From Hyalella azteca (taxonomy: Eukaryota; Arthropoda; Malacostraca; Amphipoda; Hyalellidae), in contig NW_025946533.1 of the NCBI RefSeq assembly GCF_000764305.2, positions 310,001 to 374,000 on the forward strand: a DNA stretch of 64,000 nucleotides, written 5' to 3'. This document shows positions 13,038-24,056 of this stretch, piece after piece. The stretch's first letter is position 1; each line of letters starts with the position of its first letter. The notes under the pieces were generated by a model that was not told where the DNA came from, searched no databases, and worked only from the letters and a program-made list of their open reading frames with translations. Both the position numbers and the translations under genes were made by a program.

Positions 13038-13807
13038 GGAAATACATAGGGAAATTTTCTAATTTTTTTATATAAAAAGCATGGGCGGGGTCTGCGCAGG
13101 CATTGCATCATTTTCTGTGTCATTGCACTAAGCATGCATTCATTGACGCATATTGCCTTTTCATACACTTTTAATGGCTCTTCCATATCAGTTTGTAAAA
13201 TTTTATTTTGCATTGTATTTTGAGGTATCTTTTCCAAATACTCATATGAATTCACACTTAACATGTTATAAACGTTATTTAAGACATTTGATTAAAGTTT
13301 TATTGAAATTTTAAGATAAACTGACGAATGCTACAGAAAAGTTATAAACCCTTTGTATGTAACATGCTATGTTCATTTTTCTTAAATGTTAGCCGTGCCA
13401 TGTTAGCGAATAATTTACAACATTAATGCATTCTTTGCCAATTCATCAGACGCATAATTATGTAAAATTTCCGTATTCTCATCTATGAATTTAATCAAGG
13501 GAAATTCATTACTTTATCCTGCTTGGTTGATCGTCGATGCCCAGTATGTCTTCGATAATAATTTGGTTAACCTACATTTTTTGGAGCACCCCCATCCTGC
13601 ATGGGGCTGCTCCAAACAATGTTTCCTGTCCGAGCGACGGCCGATACACACCCATACAGGACCTGTACTCAGATCCCATAAGTGGGTCAACTTGTCTAAA
13701 TATTGACGCACTTTTTTACCAACAGCGCAAGTAATGAGCAAAGGTAATGCTATATATAACATCTTTTTGCTGAGCCAAATAGGGTAAAAGAAATGCTTCC
13801 TATTTGG
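13038..13807. other. Unique sequence with a GC-richer patch
   Basis: AT-rich to about 13560. A more balanced patch at 13580-13730 is open in several frames on both strands, including a plus-strand frame ending at 13734. No family is recognised and no clear splice pair was seen. Confidence 0.4.
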
Positions 13808-14000
13808 GGAAAGAAAGGCATCGCTACACAAGGGAAAGAAAGGCATCGCTACACAAGGGAAAGAAAGGCATCGCTACACAAGGGAAGGAAAGGCATCGCT
13901 ACACAAGGGAAAGAAAGGCATCGCTACACAAGGGAAAGAAAGGCATCGCTACACAAGGGAAAGAAAGGCATCGCTACACAAGGGAAAGAAAGGCATCGCT
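13808..14000. repeat. 25-bp tandem repeat, 8 units
   Basis: The unit is AAAGAAAGGCATCGCTACAC plus AAGGG and is almost invariant (one A-to-G change in the fourth copy). Both ends of the array run into TATTTGGG instead of ACACAAGGG, so the array is bordered by the same variant. As 25 is not a multiple of 3, the frame rotates, and the plus strand codes a 25-residue cycle in all three frames. This explains the long open frames here and should not be read as a gene. Confidence 0.95.
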
Positions 14001-14091
14001 ATTTGGGACATAATCTCACTTCTTTCTGTGAGTGTGCTAATGCTGTCTGCCGATGGTGGTGGTGGCCGCATCACCCCGCATTAATATAAGG

Positions 14092-14277
14092 ATGTCATTA
14101 ATAGGTATTGTTGTGCTGGGAGCTTTGTCTGTTTATCCCTGTAGCGAGGGTACAAGGGGAAGCCTTAATAGCATGTTAGACATAAATAGAAGTGCGGTGC
14201 CTATAGAGCCTAAGATAAATGTTTCATACTTGGGCATGACACTAAAATTAAAAGAGAAGATAACGCATACGGGTTAA
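14092..14277 (+). CDS. Unrecognised small open frame with hydrophobic N-terminus
   Basis: ATG at 14092 to TAA at 14275-14277, 61 codons. The N-terminus MSLIGIVVLGALSVYPC looks like a short signal peptide or membrane anchor, followed by a polar region with SVPIEP-like and KLKEKITH segments. An in-frame ATG at 14053 would add 13 residues. It lies just after the 25-bp array. No homologue is recognised. It could be a small secreted protein or the start of a spliced gene, but chance cannot be excluded. Confidence 0.2.
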   Translation: MSLIGIVVLGALSVYPCSEGTRGSLNSMLDINRSAVPIEPKINVSYLGMTLKLKEKITHTG

Positions 14278-14699
14278 AATATTCAGTAATAAAATTGTAA
14301 TGGTTAAGATTGTGAAATCCTGAAGTGAGTTTCCGACAAAATGTTTATTAATTGTGAGGGTTTGGTATTATAGAAACACTTCAGTTGTCTGAAGATGGAT
14401 GTATTAAGTATAAAGCTGGGCTTCGGCAAGTTTAATGGACCTCAAACTAATTGAAAGATAGAACATCAAAGCTTAGAATGGAAATTTCGAGCCCCGATAT
14501 ATCCAAAAAAACATGAACCATACTACGCAAGCGCATAACTATGACGGTTGAACCGCTACACCAAAAACAATTGTAATTTTCAAAGTGAAAAAAACTGTAA
14601 CACTCTCAAATTTTCAAGCTATTTAACATGTCTGTAAGCTTCTGCATGTTCTCCTATGGCTAACGATATCGATGTTTGTTTAGATAAACATCAGTATCG

Positions 14700-14851
14700 T
14701 ATTTCTTATGAGTCATGCTGATTTTTCTCTTGATAAATAACAGCAACTTATTTCTTATGAGTCATACTGATTTTTCTTTAGATAAATATCACCAACTTAT
14801 TTCTTATGAGTCATACTGATTTTTCTCTAGATAAATATCAGTATGACTCAT
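14700..14851. repeat. 49-bp tandem repeat (3 units) ending in a hairpin
   Basis: Three units of about 49 bp share ATTTCTTATGAGTCATACTG followed by ATTTTTCTCTAGATAAATATC. The third unit ends in CAGTATGACTCAT (14839-14851), the exact inverse of ATGAGTCATACTG (14807-14819). This makes a 13-bp perfect stem with a 19-nt loop. Confidence 0.9.
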
Positions 14852-15735
14852 CAACTGAGAATCACCCTCTCGCTCTACCATCCGCATGATGGATGTAGCT
14901 TCTGTCAATAATTCTATGCACATACGGCGTGTCGAGCATCGACCATTAAGAGGGTATCAGTGATACGCGCATCAATACTGCGTTATTGTAAGGCAGGCCG
15001 AGCTGCACGCGCCCTCGAGCCGCTCTCAATGCCAGGCTTAATTATCGCGCGGCAAAAATGACAAAAGATCTGCGGGAGCTCGTGGCGGGCGCCCTCGGTC
15101 TTTGCCCTTCTCAGGCCCCATGGGCTCAAGGGAATATGTTTCGTCTGATCACATACGTGCCGCCTACATAAGTGTATATAACTATACAAATAAATGCTCA
15201 TTTCCCTGAATTTTATATGCGATCACGTTCATCGTATAATTTTTTCATTTTTATATTACTTATCTAATAATGATTGGGCGTACTTATTTCACTTTTGTCA
15301 ACCACGATCGTGAAATTAATCAATGTGGAAGTGAATTAAAAGAATTAACTTTTCACTGATGATAACGTGGTGGAAAGTGCGGTATAAATGTTTTGAAACG
15401 ACACTTTATTAGCATATAATGTTTGGTATTAAATGAAGTTCAGAGCCTGCATGTTTGGACATAAAACTGAAACATAAGTTTTGTGATATTCTAATTCTGC
15501 CTTCTATTCCGTCTCACTTTCAACATTTTATCATAACTCTCTCAATAAGTAACATGTCCTCATAATTCTATTGCTCTATAATCCACGATAATATGCCTTC
15601 ATTCAGCGTTAATAATATCTTTCAACGTTAAACAAAATAAAGAAACAGTCTTTTTTTATTACAACACTTCTCTTTAGCTTCGCTTCTTGTTTGTCTGTTT
15701 GTTGGTCTGCTGCAAATTTTATACTCGAAATTTAA
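14852..15735. other. Unique sequence with one GC-rich island
   Basis: An island at about 14985-15130 stands out (CTCGAGCC, GTGGCGGGCGCCC) and includes TTAATTATCGCGCGG at 15038-15052, a homeodomain-type core next to CpG-rich sequence. Both strands are open in it, so a coding reading is not favoured over a regulatory one. The remainder is AT-rich with nothing recognised. Confidence 0.4.
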
Positions 15736-16043
15736 CACTCTTTTACTTATCCTAACGATCTGAAATTTTGCACTTTTGCGTAAAGTTGGAGATAATGCAT
15801 GAATCAAATGACAAAATAAATTATTTTGAAAATAAAAAAATCACTATTAAAAAAATTGGAAAAATAATTTTGTCAGCTACAAATCTTATAACTGATGTTT
15901 GACTCACTTTTACCTGTCCAATTGATCTGTAATTTTGCACACTTGTGTGAAGTTGGAGTCAATGCTTGAATCAATTGGCAGAATAGATAATTTTGATGAA
16001 AAAATTGTATATATAAAAAATTGAAAAATTAATTTTTTAATAT
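15736..16043. repeat. Diverged direct duplication, two copies of about 140 bp
   Basis: The segments 15736-15872 and 15901-16043 align throughout. Shared blocks include ACTTTTACCTGTCC-like, GATCTGAAATTTTGCAC, AAGTTGGAGATAATGC-like, TTGAATCAA, and a tail of AAAAATTGAAAAAATAATTT. The copies differ by many substitutions, so the duplication is old. No coding content is visible. Confidence 0.75.
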
Positions 16044-16688
16044 TCGAAAATTAAATGAGAAATTCATTGTACATCTTTAACATTGGAGACACTGGATTCT
16101 TTAGAAGTGTTGTCTTTAAAAAGTAATTTTTAAACGTATATTTTACTTGTAATATTACAATTGCTTTTCATTAAGTTATGCCTCAGTGTGATCCTAGCGA
16201 AGCACGAACGAATCTTCTGAATGAAGTTTTCTGTCTGCATATGTAAACTGAAAACTAAAATACCACATATGCAAAATTTTAGAAATGCTAATGCGTATAT
16301 ATATATATATATACTTCCCCAACAGTGTTACTGTTGTTCTCAATGCTTTTAGTTGACCGTACATCCTTCAAATTCTACCACACCGAAATGACCCTCATTT
16401 TTGCTATCTTTTTCATTGGAGAAGCCATGGAGTAAAAATCATTTCATTTCCAGCTCGCCATCTTATTTTTCTCCACGCTAATGACGCGTCAACATCATCA
16501 TCCAATTCATCACGTTATTGCATGCCTCTGTGATGTGGTGTCAACATCATCCTCGCCCTCATCATCTTCCCGCATCCTTGCCACTGATTTCCTGCGGGAA
16601 TAAAAATTAAATTCTTGTGAGGCCCTCAGAATTACAGGGATTGTGAGGCGACTAATGGACTCGAGGACATTTCTTTGTACCGCGTACT

Positions 16689-16862
16689 GGGGGTGCTGAG
16701 GGTGCTGAGGGTGCTGAGGGAGAAAAGCTGTAGGTGCTGAGGATGCTGAGGCTACTAAGGGAGAAGAACTGGAGGTGCTGAGGATGCTGAGGCTGCTAAG
16801 GGAGGAGAACTGGAGGTGCTGAGGATGCTGAGGATACAGAGGGTGCTGAGGTAGCTGAAGGA
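16689..16862. repeat. GCTGAG-type low-complexity tract
   Basis: Repeats of GGTGCTGAGGATGCTGAGG with interspersed GGGAGAAGAACTGGA blocks, roughly a 48-bp higher-order pattern repeated three times. The opposite strand reads as a proline/glutamine/histidine-rich frame (PQHPQHPQH) only because of the repeat. Confidence 0.8.
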
Positions 16863-18057
16863 AAGTATATAGCAAGGAGATTTTCATTAGGGAGCTAGGA
16901 GGGCTCGTGGAACAGGCAGATTGAATCTGAAGCAAAAACAGCAAAATGAATTTCTAAGGGATGAGCTAGTGGCGGGGGTGCTAAACAGATGGGCTGGTCA
17001 ACCAGCTGATGGAGATGCTGTTGAAGGTGCAGTTGGAAGAAGTGGTAGAGCTGATAGAGGATGAAGAGTGAGTGTCACTAAAAGAGCGAATATGCTTCTG
17101 AGGGTATATTTGAGAGAGTAATTCTGAAGTGGTTTTAATGGATGAACTGGTGATGGTTTCAAAAATTTTGTGGACGAAATGACTAGCTGACGGAACTTAG
17201 GCATTAAATTAAAAGATTTTTGCCTTGGAAGAATTATTGATGTTTTGTGAAGGAATGAAGGAGCAACAAAAAGAAAAAGCTCCACAGGATTCAACTAATA
17301 TATCTTCATATAAGCTGTTGAAAGAAAAAATTTAAGATCAAGTAAGTTAGGATCACAAGTCAAGAATTTGTGAAATAGCTTGCAAAGAGAAAATAATTTT
17401 TAAAAAATAACAGCTGACACCAACTTCCTATCACTTGAATAAGACAATGAAACCAAAAATAAACTACTGATATTCACGTAGGTAATTCAATTTTTCCAGC
17501 TGTACTTATTTGTAGAACTCAATAAATAAGATCGATTTTACGTTGATGAAGAGGGAAATGCGCACCACATATATAATTTTTGAACTAAATTAACTTGTGC
17601 AGGAAATAAATTTATAACTCACTTATATTCTGCAAGAATTTATTTTAAATGAGCATTATTGAGCACGTCAAACTTTTCTAATAATGCAGTTATATTCAGG
17701 AAGTAAATACCTGGAGCACAAACATGCCCACTGCCCAGTGCTCAGGGCCCATGAAACTTTTATGGAATTATGTTAAACTGAGCTTTTCGTTAGAAGTGAA
17801 ATAGAGCTCTGTTTATTCCAATTACATGATTTCGTTACAAATAAATAAATTTATCCGAAGCTCCAAACATTTACTCCGTTCGTTACTACACCGCAATGTA
17901 CTCTTCTTTTTTTACACATACAGTATGTGTAAACAACGAATTCCAAGATGCCACAGGTCATTGTGAATGAAATTCCGGCGTGGATGAAAAATTACTTGAA
18001 CGTTTAATGTAATATATAAATCAGCCACGACAAAAATTTGTATCAATTTCAATCTAG
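16863..18057. other. Unique AT-rich sequence
   Basis: No repeats or recognisable coding sequence. A minus-strand frame at 16998-17294 is low in information and is probably chance. Confidence 0.45.
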
Positions 18058-18236
18058 TAATACAATCAACCGAAGATGATAATACAAAGCGAAAACACAC
18101 CGCACATCGACATAATGAGACCCCTTTGGAGCTCGATAATCTACTCAGTCCTCCACCTACTAACATGGCTAAACTCGCTCCAGTTCCCATCACTGATGAA
18201 CAACACGTACAACTAGCGAGCGAATTAATTACTTGA
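18058..18236 (+). CDS. Unrecognised possible terminal exon
   Basis: A plus-strand frame opens directly after an acceptor-like TTTCAATCTAG (AG at 18056-18057) and ends at TGA 18234-18236. It gives 58 codons with coding-like composition: a basic stretch NTKRKHTAHRHNE, then LELDNLLSPPPTNMAKLAP. The frame stays open upstream of the acceptor too, to a TGA near 18001. No known domain. An overlapping minus-strand frame (17912-18322) is also open, so strand choice rests on the acceptor and codon pattern only. Confidence 0.22.
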
Positions 18237-19068
18237 TTAGGTTTCCCGTTGGGCTCATCAAGCAATAAGCAGCGATATATCAGGCCAGGATCACCGCAGT
18301 CGCACTCCAATGATTGTGGCATTGAAGAGCCAGCAGAAGGTTTCCATGTACATGCGCTTAGTAGAAGTTAGAAGGTAAGTTATATTCGAGATCATAGCCT
18401 CAACAGTCAACAGATCTGCATGTGTTGTGATGCAAGTAACACAAGCAATGAATGATACTTGCAGCGACACTGATGCTTGTGGTGGATGAATTTGAATTGA
18501 TTGACGAAATACGTAAACCCTAGCTGCTCTAATCAAGTGACAGTTATGGATGGTTTATTCATAAATCATTAATCAGTAATAATAATTCACAGGACGAGAG
18601 AAACCGAAAAGAGAACAGAGACGACTGAATCGAGTAATGATAGCAAAGTCTCCTTTTGCACGACTGACAGAGACAGGTAAGATAAACCGATATTTACAGT
18701 TATTCACAGAGTGCTGTACGGTCTCGTGTGGTAACGTCTGGACTACGCTACGTTCTCGACGATACTTGTATACATAACATAATGTAAGCAATAGTAGTGC
18801 ATAGAATATTGAATATCGCTATCTTCAGACGAATACGAGATTGTTCTGGAGCAGGATCCGATATATTGATATAAATGCTCAAATGTAATCATCAACAATG
18901 TGCTTGGGTGGCCTGACATGGCTGACTCATTAAATCATTCAGCTTGGGTAATTAGGCTATGCGATAATAAAGCTACACACTGGCAAGTCATTCGAGCATT
19001 CATATGAGCTTTTCGCTGGAGTCAATAACGTCCGGCCCAGCATGTGTGGGCCGCCACTATCGCACTAA
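18237..19068. other. Unique sequence, nothing recognised
   Basis: Short open frames on the minus strand (18291-18536, 18573-18791) show no family resemblance. No repeats were seen. Confidence 0.4.
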
Positions 19069-19380
19069 TTGTCATCTAACTTTACACTTGGATTGAAGAA
19101 CTACGCCCGCCCTCTAGTATCGATCAATGAAAGCTCTTTAGTAGGCAGTTTATGGAGCAATAAATTAAGGCAGCTGCCAAGCGCGGTCGCGGGCTCTGAT
19201 GTTATCGCGCTCGCCAAACGATCGGCACTCACGGAAAAACGCTACTGGGCCAAGCTGTTAGGCGTCACGGTACAGGAAAAGGATTATAAAGTTAGTGACG
19301 TTGATGAAACTGCAAGTTCAACATATAATCAAATTAAGAGATTGTTCTTAATAGGTGATTATAAAAGTCTGCATTGTTAA
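19069..19380 (+). CDS. Unrecognised 103-codon open frame without ATG
   Basis: The frame is open for 103 codons to TAA at 19378-19380 but contains no early ATG, so it would have to be an exon. The central part (about 19170-19290) is GC-rich and codes LPSAVAGSDVIALAKRSALT, then a helical-looking charged segment. An internal AATTAAGGCAG could serve as acceptor near 19172. No domain is recognised. It lies between AT-rich DNA and a second GC-rich island at 19435-19600 that is open on both strands. It is either an exon or a chance frame in a GC-rich island. Confidence 0.2.
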   Translation: MSSNFTLGLKNYARPLVSINESSLVGSLWSNKLRQLPSAVAGSDVIALAKRSALTEKRYWAKLLGVTVQEKDYKVSDVDETASSTYNQIKRLFLIGDYKSLHC

Positions 19381-19803
19381 GTCCTACGTTTTAAATTAAT
19401 TTTATAATTAAAAAACTGAATGTTAGTTCAATTCTTGCTACCTTGCTTAACCCGCCTGCAGCAAGAGGTCCGGCAGAGCAGCGAGCCAGCGACAGATCCG
19501 GCCGTGCCTGAGAGTTTCGAAGACGACATTTCGTCCGCGCATTGGACGAGGTTTCGTCTGCCAATGCATTCGCCGCCATCTTTATAACGGCCTTCTGTCG
19601 TAAGCACCTGCAATGCGGAAGATGCAAGATTTGCATCATACGAGGCATATTTTTAGAGTAAATAAAGGTTCTTGGATTACCCGGCCGTAACTCTTTGGCC
19701 GCCGTTTATCTCATGTTTGCCGTGTAGATGCATTTGTTGGGAAGCTACAGACGCCATTAAGGAATCCTCCGATCGAGTTTACATCAATTTAGGTGATTTT
19801 AAA

Positions 19804-20304
19804 ATGCCTCCACCTATTCAGAATCCCTCCAACTGCAAATTGCGTGCTGTAATACGGTTCTTCTGTGCTTTTAACGCTTCAAATCGGTTGACATTCATCG
19901 CAAAATCAGTGACGTGTGTTGTAAAAACAGAATGAGTGATGGAATTAATGGAGCGAGGATGAGTGAAGGCCTTTAGAGATGGCCGCACAAACATTCATGA
20001 TAAGGAACGAAGTGGGAGACTTTCAGTCATTACCGATGATAAGATTAAAAAAATGGACTGTAATGTAAAAGAGAACAGCCGATTCAGGATCTTGTCGTGA
20101 GCTAAGCACTGGAAGAAGCATGTGGCGGGGCTGCGCCTCCATTTTGTTGAAGACAAAGTGGAAACGACTGTGTGGTTGCCTAGTAAGGCATCAAGCTTCT
20201 TTGATGATGACATCCAAAAGCTGGTCCAATTATACGATAAATACCACAATATCAATGGGAATTATGGGCAAAGGAGAGTAGAGGATGACTTTTCAAGCCC
20301 CTAA
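19804..20304 (+). pseudogene. Mariner transposase relic with catalytic core deleted
   Basis: The N-terminus begins MPPPIQNPSNCKLRAVIRFF, the characteristic start of one group of mariner transposases (cut-and-paste DNA transposons that insert at TA). After a frameshift near 19930, the reading frame KAFRDGRTNIHDKERSGR (from 19966) matches the linker following the DNA-binding helices. It then runs through an in-frame TGA at about 20098-20100 straight into the C-terminal KKHVAGLRLHFVEDK and FDDDIQKLVQLYDKYHNING. The roughly 200 residues carrying the catalytic aspartates are missing, so this is an internal-deletion derivative that has also decayed by frameshift and nonsense changes. A mariner C-terminus usually ends soon after GNYVEK; here the frame runs on past GNYGQRR. 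Terminal inverted repeats were not identified. The foldback repeat copy B begins 30 bp downstream. Confidence 0.9.
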
Positions 20305-20333
20305 ATTATTTTTTAATATATTTACTTGTTTTT

Positions 20334-20519
20334 AGCGCATTTTCTCATTTATGGAAAAATGCACTATTGAGCTCGCCATGTCCGTCTGTCCATCCGTCCG
20401 TCTGTCTGTCTGTCTGTCTGTCTATCTGTCTGTCTGTCCGTCTGTGATTTCATGTTTTCGTCGCCGAGAAAATGCGCTCTCTGTCACTCACTGCAGTGAG
20501 TACTGAGTTATATTTTTTT
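20334..20519 (+). mobile_element. Foldback/MITE-like repeat, copy B
   Basis: The longest of three copies. It starts AGCGCATTTTCTCATTTATG, then TGCACTATTGAGCTCGCCA and a (CTGT)n tract (about 20388-20442), then GAGAAAATGCGCT (inverse of the first 13 bp), CTCTGTC, the palindrome ACTCACTGCAGTGAGT, and ACTGAGTTATATTTTTTT. Immediately before the left end is GTTTTT, as in the other copies. No coding capacity. Confidence 0.88.
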
Positions 20520-22137
20520 CTTTTTTTATCAGAGCGGTATTTACTTTTAAAAAACGCCTCGTATTCCTAATGATTCTACAATTGATTACAGCAATTTTTA
20601 GCACAATTCTAGTAAAGCTTTTTAACTGTCTGTTAAAACTATTATAGTTCGGAAAACATAACGAACATTTTTTGCGCAGCTTCATCAAATCTGATTCATG
20701 CACGACGAAGCGACCAATCTTTCCCTTCGCTGACCCAAGCGACAAGCAAAGACCTGCGAATAAGTAACGCCTGTGTGTATTCAATAAATAACAGGGCCAA
20801 TAATTGCTGGCTGAGTGAGGCATTAGGGCAAAAATTACAACAATCGGATATCCGGACCCATAATTTTGAACGCGCGAAGCCGCTACCAAAATTTATGCGC
20901 TAAGCCCATAGAAAATTGCTCTCAATATAGAGACGCATCTGACAAACGACCGCACGGTGCGCATTAGCTGCTGTGTATCTGACGAGGACGGAGTAGGTAG
21001 GAGTATAAACACCAGGTGCAAAGACTGGGCTAAATTTCTTCTGGAATAACCAAGAGAGAATAGAGGGAAATTTAATTCCGTAATATTAGTAGTGACTGTA
21101 GTAATGTTCTAGTTAAGACATTAATTCCTTGTAGTATGTGAATGATAAAGTAAACGGTAGACTTGGATGGAATTTTGATTGTTTTGTGTTATATTAAACG
21201 TGCGAATATGTTATGAACCTGGGTGCAATTTAATTTAAATAAATATGACAATATGTTTTTCCGCGCCAATTCATTGCGAAACCAGAGATAAAATTCAAAT
21301 ATAGATGCAAAAACGTATTTATAATGGGCGAACGTTTCCATTATTATGTGATAATAGTTCCAGAGGCTTGATGAGAAGAAAATAAGAACCATTTACTGGC
21401 AGCCATTATTATACATGATTATACGGTTCCTATATATTGAATTGAATGGCTATTGTTCTCGTGGTTATACTCGGTAGAAATTAATATCACTTAACGAAAA
21501 CTTTATGGCGGAAAGACAAAAACTGTATATACGAAATAATTTATTCGATCAACCGTGTGCAGGAAGTAAATAAGATTGCGTGAATTCCGCCAGCAGGTAT
21601 AGATTAAGGAGACATTAGACGTCGGTCCACAGGGCCAGGGAACATCACTTGGAGGAGGTATCCAACGTGAACATCACGAGCTCAACACGAACACAGGCTC
21701 AAGTTCTCCGTAGCAACAGTAGGATCCAGATCCGTCCGTACATCCAAAAAAATCTGCCTTCCACTGGAGCCACAGCGCTGTTGTAGCTGTCGCACCCTGG
21801 CTTTTCCTTGCTCTGAATTTTATTAGTATCACGGACAATTGGGGGCGAAAAATTCAAAAGTCAAAAAGGCGTTGGGTCAGATCTAATATTTCATGGATAT
21901 GGTTATTTAGGATTATTAGATAATGTGGCAATTTATTTTATCCCTATATACAACACCATTCGAATATTGAGATATTCGATATCACTGGCTGATTATCAGT
22001 GGGGGAACTTTTGAACTTTTGCCCCCGATTAGGTAATATACCAAACAATAGCAGAGAATAAGTAAAACCATGTTTAATAGCTGCGTGATTGCAGAGCGCC
22101 CACTCTACGACGACCAATATCTTTGTTGAATCCACTA
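20520..22137. other. Unique sequence with an inverted repeat
   Basis: A GC-richer stretch (20650-20900) is open on both strands: 133 codons minus, about 90 codons plus. The minus frame ends inside foldback copy B, so neither is accepted as a gene. At 21837-21862 the sequence GGGGGCGAAAAATTCAAAAG recurs in inverted form at 22006-22031. A moderately GC-rich patch lies at 21630-21790. Nothing else was recognised. Confidence 0.4.
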
Positions 22138-22283
22138 GTAGAATTAAATTGTATATATAAGTGATACGAATTATATCCGTATCACCGTCGGGAATTACCA
22201 GAATATTGACCTGAGTTAAATTATATGTATAAGTGATACTAATTATATCCGCAACACCGTGTGGCATAACCAGAAAATTAGCC
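22138..22283. repeat. Tandem duplication of about 73 bp
   Basis: Two adjacent copies share TTAAATTRTATRTATAAGTG, ATACKAATTATATCCG, CACCG and AATTACCAGAATATTGACC-like blocks. They differ by about ten substitutions or small indels. Confidence 0.8.
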
Positions 22284-22699
22284 CAGATTCAGGCAAGTAG
22301 GAAAACTAGGAATCATAACACCATGAAAATCATGTAATCAGATGTGTGTTGATAGTTTTACAAATTAATTAAACTGAAGTTATAATTTAGAAAGTGAATC
22401 AATAAATATAAACTGAAAATGCTCATTTACCTAGTGGCTGAAGAACTCACGATGGCTACTATCAAACACTGAAAACCCCACGTCGGCAAAATCCCCTTCT
22501 TTGTAGAAACACCAAAGCCGCACACAAAAACAAATGATTATATCTGCACGGACGCCGCAAAAAACTAATCATGATCTTAACTGGGAACAAACAATAACTT
22601 AAATAGCTGATGACATAACTTCGGAAACAGAATCGCCCAAACTTTCCGTTCTGAGATTGGCTACACGACAAGCTAAGAGAATTGCAGATATTTCCTCAG

Positions 22700-23250
22700 G
22701 AATTGCTTAATTCTGTTTACTCATGGATTACACAATTTTCTTCACTCAGAGATTAATTAACTCTATTTCCTCTGGGATTACTCAATTTCATTTGCTCAGG
22801 GATTACTCAGCTCTATTTACTCAGTAGTTATTCAATTCTCTTCACTCACAAATTACTCAATTCTATTTACTCTGAGATTTCTTGATATTTTTCCGTCTGA
22901 GGTTACCCAATTCTATCTAGTCGGGGACTACCCAATTCTACCTATACAGGGATTACCCAATTCTACCTACACAGGGTATTTACCAAAGGGTTAACTAATT
23001 ATATTTACCTAAGGATTAACCAATTCTATTTACTTAGGGATTGCTCAATTCTATTACTCGGTGATTGCTGGATTCTTATTTCTTAGAGATTACTCAATTC
23101 TATTTTTCTATTTACTCAGGAATTACTGATTTATTTTTAACCTGGAACTACTCATTTCTATTTACCCAGAGATTTCTTTATTCTTTTCACTTCACTCAGG
23201 GATTACCCAATTCTATTTACTCATGAATTACTCAATTTTCTCCATAGGGA
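22700..23250. repeat. Degenerate 25-26 bp tandem repeat
   Basis: About twenty diverged units of the form GGGATTACTCAATTCTATTT ACTCA. Unit spacing drifts between about 22 and 30 bp and some units have CCCAATTCTACCTACACAGG. The divergence marks this as an old array. No coding content. Confidence 0.85.
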
Positions 23251-24056
23251 CATTGAGCTCTCACAGGGACCAGAGACGCAGTCAACTCAGTAGACGGATG
23301 AGACGTATTAATTAGGCGGTCATGATGGATGACGGCTGCATGGCAAAGATGTCTTTATAGGAGACCGTCGATATTATCTCCTGAGCTCCGCAAAAAATAA
23401 CAAAAGGAAAAGGTGGTCTTTCATCAGAACGATTCAATTGACTAACTGCCGTCGTTCTATACGACAAACAATTAACTGCACTTCTTAGGTACTTAAAAAA
23501 ACTATTATAAAACTTTATATCGCATCATCTTCGTCTACGGACATTGATTATTTGGATACTTTCAGACTAACTCATAGAAGAAAAACTTATCGAAATTTCT
23601 TCTGAGCTTAGGAAGTCTCAGATAATTTGTTTAGTTTATTACATAGCCCTACTATGATTCAATCATCTATTCCTCGAAGTCTATATGCGAGTGTTATTTT
23701 TATTTTTTCATTTCTTTTCCTTTTGTAGCATTGCTGTGTACATACATAGTTCTTACTGGGATAATATTAATTGAGTCATTACGAAAAGTGGTGAGGCGAG
23801 ATCTTTAAAATAATAAAAATCTATTTTCCAATTTGTTAATGTAGATATAGAAAAAATGCGGAAATGACGTATAGGCAGTCAAATAGGTTTTATGTTGATT
23901 GTTGATTCGAAAGAGTCGTTTATCAATAACCATAACCTTTTATTTCGAAATCAAGATTCTCATATCTCGAAGACAGTAATAGCTGGTGAATACAATTTCA
24001 AAATAAAAATTGCATATTAAATTTGTTTATTATTTCATATTGGAAGATGAATGGGA

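Noticed and set aside
16510..16944. 144-codon Pro/Gln/His-rich minus-strand gene
   Set aside because: Most of the frame is the complement of the GCTGAG low-complexity tract. The non-repeat ends show no coding pattern.
20488..20889. 133-codon minus-strand gene
   Set aside because: Its C-terminus runs into the foldback repeat copy B and a plus-strand frame of about 90 codons is open over the same DNA. There is no recognised similarity.
21550..21870. Solo LTR with a primer-binding site (CACGGACAATTGGGGGCG)
   Set aside because: The sequence after the proposed LTR end does not match a known tRNA 3' end and no matching 5' LTR border or target duplication was seen.
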